From NCBI GenBank assembly GCA_036278735.1, contig DASUKM010000052.1, positions 1 through 40,808 of the forward strand: 40,808 nt of DNA, given 5' to 3'. The notes beneath the pieces are model-generated. The model had not been told where the DNA came from. It saw only the letters and a list, made by a program, of their open reading frames with translations, and searched no databases. Of the stretch, positions 26,320 to 33,694 are shown one piece after another. How positions within the stretch are numbered: the first letter of the stretch is position 1; each line of letters starts with the position of its first letter. Position numbers and translations under genes: made by a program. The stretch is from DASUKM01 sp036278735 (GTDB lineage Bacteria; Acidobacteriota; Vicinamibacteria; Vicinamibacterales; 2-12-FULL-66-21).

Positions 26320-26753
26320 GGCCGATCTCCTTCCATCGTCACCGCGCGCGCCACCATGTCGGAGGCTTCCCGCGGGAGATCGTACGGGGCCAGCTCGCAC
26401 GGATCGACCAGGATCGCGTCCGACGCGTCCGATCCGCTGCGAAGCGCGCCTCCGGAGGGACGGCACAGATAGTCCACGAGCACGAAGTGATAGCGGATCC
26501 GCCGAACGTCGTCGAGCACGATCCTGTCGACCACGCCGACGAGCGGCCCGACGTCGACGACCAATCCCGTTTCCTCGAGCACTTCGCGCGCGATCCCCCC
26601 TTCGAGCGTCTCCCCCAGCTCCAGCACGCCGCCCGGCAGGCTCCAGCGGCCGGCGAGCGGCGCATGGCGTCGCTTGACGAGCACGACACGCCCTCGGTCG
26701 ACGACGACGGCGCCGACGCCGACGACGGGGCGCGATGGATACGTGCGCCTCAC
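26316..26753 (-). CDS. NUDIX hydrolase
   Basis: 145 residues from GTG 26753. The NUDIX box is complete: Gly42, Glu48, Arg56-Glu57, Glu60-Glu61 and Gly63 (G-x5-E-x7-RE-V-x-EE-x-G). These enzymes hydrolyse nucleoside diphosphates linked to another moiety. The GTG start overlaps the YjbQ stop by 4 nt (GTGA), and its own stop overlaps the next gene (ATGA). The MutT-like size and the close link to the nucleoside-salvage block suggest pool clean-up, though the substrate cannot be read from sequence. Confidence 0.88.
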   Translation of the reverse strand: MRRTYPSRPVVGVGAVVVDRGRVVLVKRRHAPLAGRWSLPGGVLELGETLEGGIAREVLEETGLVVDVGPLVGVVDRIVLDDVRRIRYHFVLVDYLCRPSGGALRSGSDASDAILVDPCELAPYDLPREASDMVARAVTMEGDRP

Positions 26754-27160
26754 TCGCCCATGACCTTCACGATCACGCGCTTGCGGCGCTGCCCGTCGAA
26801 CTCGGCGTAGAACACCTGCTCCCACGGTCCGAGATCGAGGGCGCCCCCGGTGATCGGCAGGATCACCTGGTGTCCCACGATCGTGCGCTTCAGGTGGGCG
26901 TCGGCGTTGTCTTCGCCGGTCTGGTGATGCTTGTACGGCAGCCCCGCCGGCGCGAGCCGCTCGAGCCAGGCCTGCATGTCGTCGATCAAGCCGCTTTCCC
27001 AATCGTTCACGTAGACGCCCGCCGTGATGTGCATGGCCGACACGAGCACCATCCCGTCCTTGACGCCGCTCTTCTTCACGATCGCCGACACGTCGTCGGT
27101 GATCCGAATCACCTCGCGGCGCTTCTTCGTGTTGAACCAGAGGTAGTCGGTGAACACCAT
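26750..27160 (-). CDS. YjbQ/UPF0047 family protein
   Basis: 136 residues, the full UPF0047 (secondary thiamine-phosphate synthase-like) fold. Conserved strings: MHITAGVYVNDWE, YKHHQTGEDNADAHLKR, ILPITGGALDLGPWEQVFYAEFDG. E. coli YjbQ has weak thiamine-phosphate synthase activity, its true role is uncertain. It starts at ATG 27160, without a good Shine-Dalgarno, 68 nt after TsaD; that gap is a GTTCC-word repeat. It leads a chain of 4-nt overlaps into NUDIX and the secreted protein. Confidence 0.9.
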   Translation of the reverse strand: MVFTDYLWFNTKKRREVIRITDDVSAIVKKSGVKDGMVLVSAMHITAGVYVNDWESGLIDDMQAWLERLAPAGLPYKHHQTGEDNADAHLKRTIVGHQVILPITGGALDLGPWEQVFYAEFDGQRRKRVIVKVMGE

Positions 27161-27164
27161 GCGA

Positions 27165-27228
27165 AGAGGTTCCGAGTTCGGAGTTCCGGGTTCCGGGTTG
27201 GGTTCCAGGTTCCGGGTTCCAGGTTCCA
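27165..27228. repeat. GTTCCGGGTTCC word repeat
   Basis: The gap between YjbQ and TsaD is almost entirely GGTTCCAGGTTCC and GAGTTCGGAGTTCCGGG words, ending at the TsaD stop codon. It holds no coding or terminator signal that I can support. Confidence 0.8.
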
Positions 27229-28347
27229 CTACATGACCAGTCCTGCTTCCGCGTTCAGATCGTCCCCGGCCGTGATCCCCTCTCTCAACCTTCTCAACCC
27301 TGCCGCCCCAATCATCGCCGCATTGTCCGTCGAGAGCGCCAGCGGCGGCACGAACAGGGGAATCCCATACTTCTCCGCTCTCGTGTTCGCGTCGGCCCGT
27401 AGCCGGCTGTTCGCCGACACGCCGCCCGCAATCCCGATGCTGCGCGCCTTCAACCATCGCGCCGCCTCGAACGTGCGATCGAGCAGCGACTCGACGACGA
27501 CGCGCTGAAAGCTGGCGCAGAGGTCGGCAATCTCCTGGGAATCGAGCGCCGCCCCCGCACCGGCGGCCGCGCCGGCGCGGCCCGCCACGACGCCCGTCTT
27601 CTCCCGCACCAGCCGCAGCACCGCGGTCTTCAGGCCGCTGAAGCTGAAGTCGAGCTGACGCTCGATCGCGGCGGGCAGCAGGCCGGGCGGCGCCGTCGCG
27701 CCCGGCGCATTTCGATCCGCATGCGTCATCTTCGGCGACGGCAGCGCATACGCGCCGTCGCGCCCCTGGCGTGCGAGGCGATCGATGACGGGGCCGCCCG
27801 GATACCCGAGGCCGATCAGCTTCGCCACTTTGTCGTACGCTTCGCCGGCCGCATCGTCGCGGGTGCGGCCGATCAACTCGTAATGGCCGCGCTCGCGGAC
27901 GAGATACAGATTGGTGTGGCCGCCCGAGACGACGAGCACGACGGCGGGCAGCGGCAGCTCGCCGTGCGCGAGCACGAGCGATTCGATGTGCCCGGCGAGG
28001 TGATGCACGGGCACGAGCGGAAGGCCGAACGACCAGGCGAGCGATTTCGCGAAGGCGATCCCGACGAGCAGCGACCCGACGAGCCCCGGTCCCTGCGTGA
28101 CGGCCAGCGCGCCGAGTTCGCTCCACCCCGCCGACGCCTCGTCGAGCGCGCGCTCGACGACGCCGCAGATGTCGCGCACGTGCTGCCGCGAGGCGAGTTC
28201 CGGGACGACCCCCCCCCACTCGCGGTGGATGGCCGCCTGCGAGGCGACGACGCTCGACCGCAGCGTCCACGGGCGGGCGGCGTCGCCGGTCTCGGCCACC
28301 AGGGCAGCCGCCGTTTCGTCGCACGACGTTTCGATGGCGAGCAGATT
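27229..28347 (-). CDS. tsaD: tRNA N6-adenosine threonylcarbamoyltransferase
   Basis: Transfers threonylcarbamoyl to A37 of ANN-decoding tRNAs, with TsaB and TsaE. The metal-binding motif HHLAGH (115-120), the AIETSCDET opening, SGGHTNLY, and GLGYPGGP(V)ID are all intact. The start is chosen at GTG 28347, giving MNLLAIETSCDET as in the family; an ATG at 28380 would add 11 residues inside a GTGGCCATCCGTG repeat. A Gly/Ala-rich insert (about 260-280: VVAGRAGAAAGAGAA) is unusual. MtnA ends 49 nt upstream. TsaB and TsaE are not in the window. Confidence 0.93.
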   Translation of the reverse strand, partial: NLLAIETSCDETAAALVAETGDAARPWTLRSSVVASQAAIHREWGGVVPELASRQHVRDICGVVERALDEASAGWSELGALAVTQGPGLVGSLLVGIAFAKSLAWSFGLPLVPVHHLAGHIESLVLAHGELPLPAVVLVVSGGHTNLYLVRERGHYELIGRTRDDAAGEAYDKVAKLIGLGYPGGPVIDRLARQGRDGAYALPSPKMTHADRNAPGATAPPGLLPAAIERQLDFSFSGLKTAVLRLVREKTGVVAGRAGAAAGAGAALDSQEIADLCASFQRVVVESLLDRTFEAARWLKARSIGIAGGVSANSRLRADANTRAEKYGIPLFVPPLALSTDNAAMIGAAGLRRLREGITAGDDLNAEAGLVM

Positions 28348-28369
28348 CACAGGGGCTCGATTCGGATCG

Positions 28370-28397
28370 CGTGTGGCCATCCGTGTGATCCGTGGCC
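28370..28397. repeat. CCGTG-word repeat at the TsaD upstream boundary
   Basis: GTGGCCATCCGTGTGATCC with adjoining CGTGGCC echoes the array at 17372-17546. It covers the alternative ATG 28380 of TsaD and the MtnA stop, so coding limits here should be read with care. Confidence 0.6.
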
Positions 28398-29461
28398 TAG
28401 AGGGCGATCTTCTCGGCGGTCGTGTCGAAGGCCTGCCGCAGCGAGTCGGCGTAGGGCGGACGGAAGATGCCGCGCTCGGTGATGATGCCGCTGATATAGC
28501 GGTGCGGCGTCACGTCGAACGCCGGATTGCGAATCTTCGCGCCGACCGGCGTCAGACGCGCGGTGCCGAGGTGCGACACTTCCCGCTGGTTTCGCTCTTC
28601 GATCGGGATGCGATCGCCGTCGGGGGTCGAGAGGTCGATCGTCGACAACGGCGCCGCCACATAGAACGGCAGGCCGTGCTCGTGCGCGAGCACCGCGACC
28701 GTGTAGGTGCCGATCTTGTTCGCCGTATCGCCATTGGCGGCAATCCGGTCGGCGCCGACGACCACGAGATCGATTTCTCCGGCGTGCATCAGCGGGCCGG
28801 CCATGCTCTCGGTGATGACGGTCGTGTCGATGCCGTCGCGGACCAGTTCCCAGGCCGTCAGCCGCGCGCCCTGCAGGAACGGCCGCGTCTCGTCGGCAAA
28901 CACCGCAATCCGCTTTCCCTCCTCGACGGCGGCGCGAACGACCCCGAGCGCCGACCCATATCCGGCGGTGGCGAGTGCGCCCGCGTTGCAGTGCGTCAGG
29001 ATACGGCCGCCGTCCGGCACCATGGCGGCGCCGTGCGCCCCCATGGCGCGGCAACTCGCGACGTCCTCGTCATGGATCCGGCGCGCCTCGCGGGCGAGGC
29101 GCTCGGCCAATTCCTCCGGCGACTCCCCCGCCTGCGCTCCTTCGGCGAACGTGCGCTTCATCCGATCGATCGCCCAGAACAGGTTGACCGCGGTTGGGCG
29201 CGTCGCGGCCATCAGGTCGCAGAGTTTCTGGAACTCGACAGCAAATTGCCGCGTCCCCTTGGCCGTGCTGCGGCGCATCCCGAGCGCGATCCCGAATGCG
29301 GCAGCGACGCCAATCGCGGGAGCGCCGCGGATCACCATCGTCCGGATCGCGCGGGCGACCTCGGCGCCGGTGCGGCACCGCACGTAGAGTTCCTGGCCGG
29401 GCAGCTTGCGCTGGTCGACCATGACGATGACGTCGTCCTGCCAGTCGATCGTGGGGAGCAT
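28397..29461 (-). CDS. mtnA: S-methyl-5-thioribose-1-phosphate isomerase
   Basis: Converts methylthioribose-1-phosphate to methylthioribulose-1-phosphate in methionine salvage; homologues also act on ribose-1-phosphate. At 354 residues it is full length, with catalytic Cys158 in THCNAGALATAGYG and Asp238 in GADRIAANGD. The GRY-rich C-terminal IRNPAFDVTP is conserved. ATG 29461 lies 6 nt after the cytidine deaminase stop with no Shine-Dalgarno. No other mtn genes are in the window, so it may be used with the phosphorylases upstream to recycle nucleoside-derived ribose phosphates; that is inference. Confidence 0.95.
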   Translation of the reverse strand: MLPTIDWQDDVIVMVDQRKLPGQELYVRCRTGAEVARAIRTMVIRGAPAIGVAAAFGIALGMRRSTAKGTRQFAVEFQKLCDLMAATRPTAVNLFWAIDRMKRTFAEGAQAGESPEELAERLAREARRIHDEDVASCRAMGAHGAAMVPDGGRILTHCNAGALATAGYGSALGVVRAAVEEGKRIAVFADETRPFLQGARLTAWELVRDGIDTTVITESMAGPLMHAGEIDLVVVGADRIAANGDTANKIGTYTVAVLAHEHGLPFYVAAPLSTIDLSTPDGDRIPIEERNQREVSHLGTARLTPVGAKIRNPAFDVTPHRYISGIITERGIFRPPYADSLRQAFDTTAEKIAL

Positions 29462-29467
29462 CGTGAT

Positions 29468-30046
29468 TTATTTTAGCAGTCTGGCGTCGAAGGGCAGGGG
29501 CAGCAGGCCCGAGAGCCGGAGGCGCGCCGTGATGCCCGAGAGATTCGCGAGGATCACCTCGACGTCGCCGCAGAACTCCCACAAGAGCTGGCGGCACGCT
29601 CCGCACGGCGGCGTCGGCTCGGCGGTGTCGGCGACGACGGCGACGCGGAGAAACGGTCCACGCCCTTCCGAAAGCGCCTTGTAGAGCGCCACCCGCTCGG
29701 CGCACATCGTCAACCCGTAGGTCGCGTTCTCGACGTTGCAGCCGGTGATCACCTCGTGCGCGGTCGTTTCGAGCGCGGCCCCGACGGCGAAGCCGGAGAA
29801 CTCGCAGCGGGCGTGGGTGCGGGCGCCGGCGGCGGCCGCGACGAGCGCGTCCGCGGAAGCCGGCGCGGTGCCGGTGGTCCCGTCCAGCGCGACCGGCTGC
29901 CATCCCGCTTCGGACCGCCGATCGGCGCCGTCGCGGCGATCGCGCGCCGCGCGGTGATCCCGTGCCGGCCGGCGCCGGCGGTCGCCGCCCGCCCGCCGCT
30001 CTCCGTGCGGCCGTTTCGACGCGTGGCGCTCGTCAGAGCCGCTCAA
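29468..30046 (-). CDS. cdd: Cytidine deaminase with basic N-terminal extension
   Basis: Deaminates cytidine to uridine. Zinc ligands are visible: Cys115 and catalytic Glu117 (TMCAERVALY), Cys148 and Cys151 (PCGACRQ), plus the FSGFAVGAAL opening of the fold. The catalytic domain begins near residue 65; before it are about 60 Arg/Gly-rich residues with no ATG, GTG or TTG codon closer than TTG 30046. That start overlaps the purine phosphorylase by 14 nt. Either the extension is real, or translation starts at an unusual codon, or the assembly holds a frameshift. Fits the nucleoside-salvage operon. Confidence 0.82.
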   Translation of the reverse strand: MSGSDERHASKRPHGERRAGGDRRRRPARDHRAARDRRDGADRRSEAGWQPVALDGTTGTAPASADALVAAAAGARTHARCEFSGFAVGAALETTAHEVITGCNVENATYGLTMCAERVALYKALSEGRGPFLRVAVVADTAEPTPPCGACRQLLWEFCGDVEVILANLSGITARLRLSGLLPLPFDARLLK

Positions 30047-30851
30047 GCACGCCCTCCAGGAGCGAAGCGAAGGGACCGCGGACGCGTCGCGCCGTTTCCA
30101 TGACGTCGGCGTGCGCCAGCGGCGCCGGCAGGACGCCGGCCGCCGCGTTGGTCACGCACGAGATGCCCAGCACCTCGATCCCCATCTGCCGCGCGACGAT
30201 CGCCTCGGGCACCGTCGACATGCCAACGGCGTCGGCCCCGATGATCCTCAGGTAGCGAATCTCGGCGGGCGTCTCGTAGCTCGGCCCGTGCAGCGCCGCA
30301 TAGACGCCGTGGCTGACGGGCACGGCACGCGCGTGGGCCGCGTCGCCGGCGATCCGGCGCAGGCGCGCCGAGTACACCTCCGTCATGTCGGGAAACCGCT
30401 CGCCGAACCGATCGTCGTGCGCCCCCACGAGCGGATTGCTGCCCAGCAGGTTCAGGTGGTCGTCGATCAGCATCAGGGTGCCGGGAGCGATCGCGGTGTT
30501 GATGCCGCCGGCCGCGTTGGTCAGGACGAGCACCCGTACGCCGAGCCGGCCCATCACGCGCGTGGCAAACGTGACCGTCCGCAGATCGTGTCCTTCGTAG
30601 AAGTGCACGCGGCCCGACAGCGCCGCGACCGTCCGGCCCACCATCGTCCCGACGACGAGGCGCCCTTCGTGTCCGACGACGCGCGAGGCGGGCCAGTGCG
30701 GCAGCTCGCCGTACGGCATCGAGACGCCGCCGGAGAGCCGGCCCGCGAAATCGCCGAGCCCCGACCCGAGCACGATGGCGACGTCGGGCACGGGTGCGCG
30801 GGCGCGGATCGCCTGCGCGGCTTCCTCGACTCGATCGAAATACGTCAGCAA
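30033..30851 (-). CDS. Purine nucleoside phosphorylase
   Basis: Splits purine nucleosides with phosphate to base and ribose-1-phosphate. 272 residues of the trimeric PNP-I type: LGSGLGDF, the phosphate/His region VVGHEGRLV, FYEGHD, TNAAGGIN, HGPSYETPAEIRYL and GADAVGMSTVPE. The start is TTG 30851, preceded by GGAGG 9 nt upstream; that Shine-Dalgarno lies within the AGCTGG repeat of the gap. Position after the nucleoside permease and before cytidine deaminase supports salvage. Its stop overlaps the deaminase start. Confidence 0.93.
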   Translation of the reverse strand: MLTYFDRVEEAAQAIRARAPVPDVAIVLGSGLGDFAGRLSGGVSMPYGELPHWPASRVVGHEGRLVVGTMVGRTVAALSGRVHFYEGHDLRTVTFATRVMGRLGVRVLVLTNAAGGINTAIAPGTLMLIDDHLNLLGSNPLVGAHDDRFGERFPDMTEVYSARLRRIAGDAAHARAVPVSHGVYAALHGPSYETPAEIRYLRIIGADAVGMSTVPEAIVARQMGIEVLGISCVTNAAAGVLPAPLAHADVMETARRVRGPFASLLEGVLERL

Positions 30852-30945
30852 AGCTGCCAGCCTCCAACTGCCGGCCTCCAGCTTATAAGGAAGCCGGTCT
30901 GCCTTTGAAGCTGGAAGCTGAAAGCTGGGAGCTGCCCGCTGGCTG
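30852..30945. repeat. AGCTGG/AGCTTCC word repeat between permease and PNP
   Basis: The gap is made of imperfect GCTGGAAGCTGAAAGCTGG and CTGGAGGCCGGCAG words. It includes the Shine-Dalgarno used by the phosphorylase TTG start. Confidence 0.8.
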
Positions 30946-32322
30946 TCACAGGAGGAATCCGGCGATCGTGGCGGTGATGAAGTTGGCGAGCGTGCCGGCG
31001 AACATGGCGCGCAGGCCGAGGCGCGCGAGATCGTGCCGGCGCGTGGGGGCGAGCGCGCCGATGCCGCCGATCTGGATGCCGATCGAGCTGAAGTTGGCGA
31101 AGCCGCAGAGGGCGTACGTCGCGATCGTGAACGACTTGGGGTCGAGCAGCGGCTTGAGCGGACCCAGCTCGGAGTAGGCGACGAACTCGTTGAGCGCCAT
31201 CCGGGTGCCGAGCAGGTTGCCAATCGTCGGCGCGTCGTGCCACGGGACCCCCATGCTCCACGCGACGGGGGCGAACACCCATCCGAAGATCTGCTGCAGG
31301 CTGAGGTGCGCGACGCCGAGCAGCGCGTTGACGAGGGCGATGAGGGCGAGGAACGAGATGAGCATGGCGCCGACGTTGAGGGCGAGCTGGAGCCCCTCGC
31401 TGGTGCCGCGGCCGGCCGCGTCGATGACGTTCACGTCGGTCCGCTCGACGGCGAGCCGGACGGTGCCACGCGTCTCCGGCACCTCGGTTTCGGGCACGAA
31501 GATCTTGGCCATCATCAGCGTGCCCGGGGCGGTCATGATCACCGCTGTCAGCAGGTGCTTCGCGTCGATGCCGAACAGGATGTAAGCCGCCATGATGCCG
31601 CCCGAGATGTGCGCCATCCCGGAGGTCATCACCGTCATCAGCTCCGACTCGGTCATCGCGGGCAGGTAGGGGCGGATCGTCAGGGGCGCTTCGGTCTGCC
31701 CCATGAAGATGCTGGCCGCCACGTTGAGCGCCTCGGCGCCGCTCGCCTGCATCACCCGCCGCATCAGCACGGCGAAGAAGTGGACGACCACCTGCATGAT
31801 GCCGAAGTAGTAGAGGATGGCGAAGAGCGCGGCGATGAAGATGATGGTCGGGAGCACCTGGAAGGCGAAGATGACGCTGTACTGCGCGCCGCCGGGGCCG
31901 AGCACCTTCGTCATGATCTGGGGCCACACGGTCTTGTCGCCGAGCGGGCCGAACACGAAGCTCGAGCCCACGAAGGCGAAGTCGAGCAGTTTGTTGATCG
32001 CGGTGCCGAGCGTCTGAAACACGCGCTGGCCGACGGTGGTCTTCAGGACGACGAGCGCGAACAGGATCTGCAGGGTCAGGCCCCAGGCGACCGTGCGGCG
32101 GTCGATCGCGCGCCGGTTGGTGGAAAAGCTGTACGCGATCGCGAGGATGACGATCAGACCGACGAGGGGCTGCAGCCGCGGCATCGCCCCGTAGTACGAC
32201 GCGGCCGCGACGAGACCGGCGGCCACCGCGGCACCGCCGATCACCGCCGCGTCCCGCAGGTCGAACGGCACCCGCGCCGGCGGCGTGCGCGCCGCGTCCG
32301 TCGGGTGCACATCGGTCATCAT
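30946..32322 (-). CDS. Concentrative nucleoside transporter (CNT/NupC family)
   Basis: 458 residues, polytopic inner-membrane H+ or Na+/nucleoside symporter. The CNT hallmark GQTEAPLTIRPYLPAMTESELMTVMTSGMAHISGG is present in parts at about residues 205-240, with the second conserved block GFANFSSIGIQIGGIGALAP near the C-terminus and multiple hydrophobic segments. The start is ATG 32322, overlapping the phosphorylase stop by 4 nt (ATGA); a second ATG follows at 32319. It supplies nucleosides to the phosphorylases and deaminase in the same operon. Confidence 0.94.
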   Translation of the reverse strand: MMTDVHPTDAARTPPARVPFDLRDAAVIGGAAVAAGLVAAASYYGAMPRLQPLVGLIVILAIAYSFSTNRRAIDRRTVAWGLTLQILFALVVLKTTVGQRVFQTLGTAINKLLDFAFVGSSFVFGPLGDKTVWPQIMTKVLGPGGAQYSVIFAFQVLPTIIFIAALFAILYYFGIMQVVVHFFAVLMRRVMQASGAEALNVAASIFMGQTEAPLTIRPYLPAMTESELMTVMTSGMAHISGGIMAAYILFGIDAKHLLTAVIMTAPGTLMMAKIFVPETEVPETRGTVRLAVERTDVNVIDAAGRGTSEGLQLALNVGAMLISFLALIALVNALLGVAHLSLQQIFGWVFAPVAWSMGVPWHDAPTIGNLLGTRMALNEFVAYSELGPLKPLLDPKSFTIATYALCGFANFSSIGIQIGGIGALAPTRRHDLARLGLRAMFAGTLANFITATIAGFLL

Positions 32323-33644
32323 GCGGCGGTCCTTCCGTGGATATGGATGCGGTCGATGACGAGCGGACGCGCGGGCGGCGGGGCCTCGCCGATCGTGACC
32401 GCCGGCCCGAGCAGCTGCCGCGCGGCCTCGAGCCCGCGCCCGCCGCGATGATGGATCTCGAGGATCGGGTCGCCTGTGCGGACCCGCGTGCCGGGGGGGG
32501 CCAGCAGCACGAGGCCCACGGCCGGATCGACGGTCGCGTCCAGCCGATCGCGCCCCGCGCCGAGCAGGACGGCGGCGCGGCCGACGGCTTCCGCCTCGAC
32601 GGCCGTCACGATCCCGTCGCGCGCGGCGGACAGATGGTCGCGGTCGGGCGCGGACGGCAGCCGGCCGTAGTCGTCCAGCACACGCGCGTCTCCCCCCTGG
32701 TTCGCCACGATCTCCCGCAGCTTCTCGAGGCCGGCGCCCGACGTGAGCGCCTCGCGTACGCGCGCGCCGGCGCGCGCGGCGTCGCTCTCGACGCCCCCGG
32801 CGACGAGCATCCGGGCGGCCAGTTCCAGCGAGAGGGTCTCGACGTCGGCCGGCCCGCGCCCTTTCAACGTCTCGACGCACTCGACGATTTCGAGCGCGTT
32901 GCCGACGGCGCGGCCGAGCGGCGCATCCATGCGCGTCAGGAGCGCCTCGGTCCGGACGCCGGCCGCCTCGCCGATGGCGACGAGGGATTCGGCCAGGCGG
33001 CGCGCATCCGCTTCCGTCTTCATGAAGGCGCCGCTGCCGGACTTGACGTCGAGCACCAAACCGCCAATCCCTTCGGCGATCTTCTTGCTCATGATCGACG
33101 CCGAGATGAGCGGGATGCTCTCGACCGTCGCCGTCACGTCGCGCAGCGCGTACAGCTTCCGATCGGCCGGCGCGATCTCGGCCGTCTGGCCGATCAGCGC
33201 GCAGCCCACGGTGCGGATCGCGGCACGCAGTTCGTCGAGCGAGAGCGCGGTGCGGAAGCCGGGGATCGCCTCCAGCTTGTCGAGCGTGCCGCCGGTGTGC
33301 CCGAGGCCCCGGCCCGACATCATCGGCACCGGCGCGCCGCACGCGGCGGCCAGCGGCGCGAGCACGATCGACGTCTTGTCGCCGACCCCGCCCGTGCTGT
33401 GCTTGTCGACGGCGATCCGATCGAGCCCGGGATAGGCGACGCGCACGCCGGAGCGCACCATCGCGCCGGTGAGGGCGGCGGTCTCCTCCGGATCCATGCC
33501 GCGGAGCACGATCGCCATCAGGAGCGCGGCGATCTGGTAGTCCGGGATCGAGCCGCCGGTCGCGCCGGCAACCAGAAACTCGAGGGAGGCGCGGTCCAGA
33601 CGTCCGCCGTCCCGTTTGGTACGAATGAGATCGACCGCGCGCAT
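32319..33644 (-). CDS. Pyrimidine-nucleoside (thymidine) phosphorylase
   Basis: 441 residues, first gene of the salvage operon. It splits thymidine/uridine with phosphate. Seen: the family signature SGRGLGHTGGTLDKLEAIPGF in parts (near residue 110-130), phosphate loop KHSTGGVGDKTS, SIMSKKIAEGI, and VKSGSGAFMK. Start is ATG 33644; a -10 TATACT lies 14 nt upstream. deoA and pdp types cannot be separated with confidence. The next gene starts within the stop codon. Confidence 0.94.
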   Translation of the reverse strand: MRAVDLIRTKRDGGRLDRASLEFLVAGATGGSIPDYQIAALLMAIVLRGMDPEETAALTGAMVRSGVRVAYPGLDRIAVDKHSTGGVGDKTSIVLAPLAAACGAPVPMMSGRGLGHTGGTLDKLEAIPGFRTALSLDELRAAIRTVGCALIGQTAEIAPADRKLYALRDVTATVESIPLISASIMSKKIAEGIGGLVLDVKSGSGAFMKTEADARRLAESLVAIGEAAGVRTEALLTRMDAPLGRAVGNALEIVECVETLKGRGPADVETLSLELAARMLVAGGVESDAARAGARVREALTSGAGLEKLREIVANQGGDARVLDDYGRLPSAPDRDHLSAARDGIVTAVEAEAVGRAAVLLGAGRDRLDATVDPAVGLVLLAPPGTRVRTGDPILEIHHRGGRGLEAARQLLGPAVTIGEAPPPARPLVIDRIHIHGRTAA

Positions 33645-33658
33645 GAAAGGGTCGACAG

Positions 33659-33666
33659 AGTATAAT
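33659..33666. promoter_or_regulatory. Overlapping divergent -10 boxes
   Basis: AGTATAAT gives TATAAT on the plus strand (33661-33666, for the HEAT/HD-GYP operon, ATG 33695) and TATACT on the minus strand (33664-33659, for the salvage operon, ATG 33644). The whole intergenic region is 50 bp, so the two RNA polymerase sites exclude each other. No good -35 is visible for either strand. Confidence 0.7.
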
Positions 33667-33694
33667 TCGGGGCGCTCCCTCGTTCCACCAAGAG

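Noticed and set aside
29470..29475. TAAAAT as a promoter for mtnA
   Set aside because: It overlaps the last codons and stop of the cytidine deaminase, lies only 8 nt from the ATG and has no -35; chance from the lysine/stop codons is enough.
30033..31223. Extended N-terminus of the purine phosphorylase
   Set aside because: The upstream part is out-of-frame NupC sequence plus the AGCTGG repeat; TTG 30851 with GGAGG gives a normal-length enzyme.
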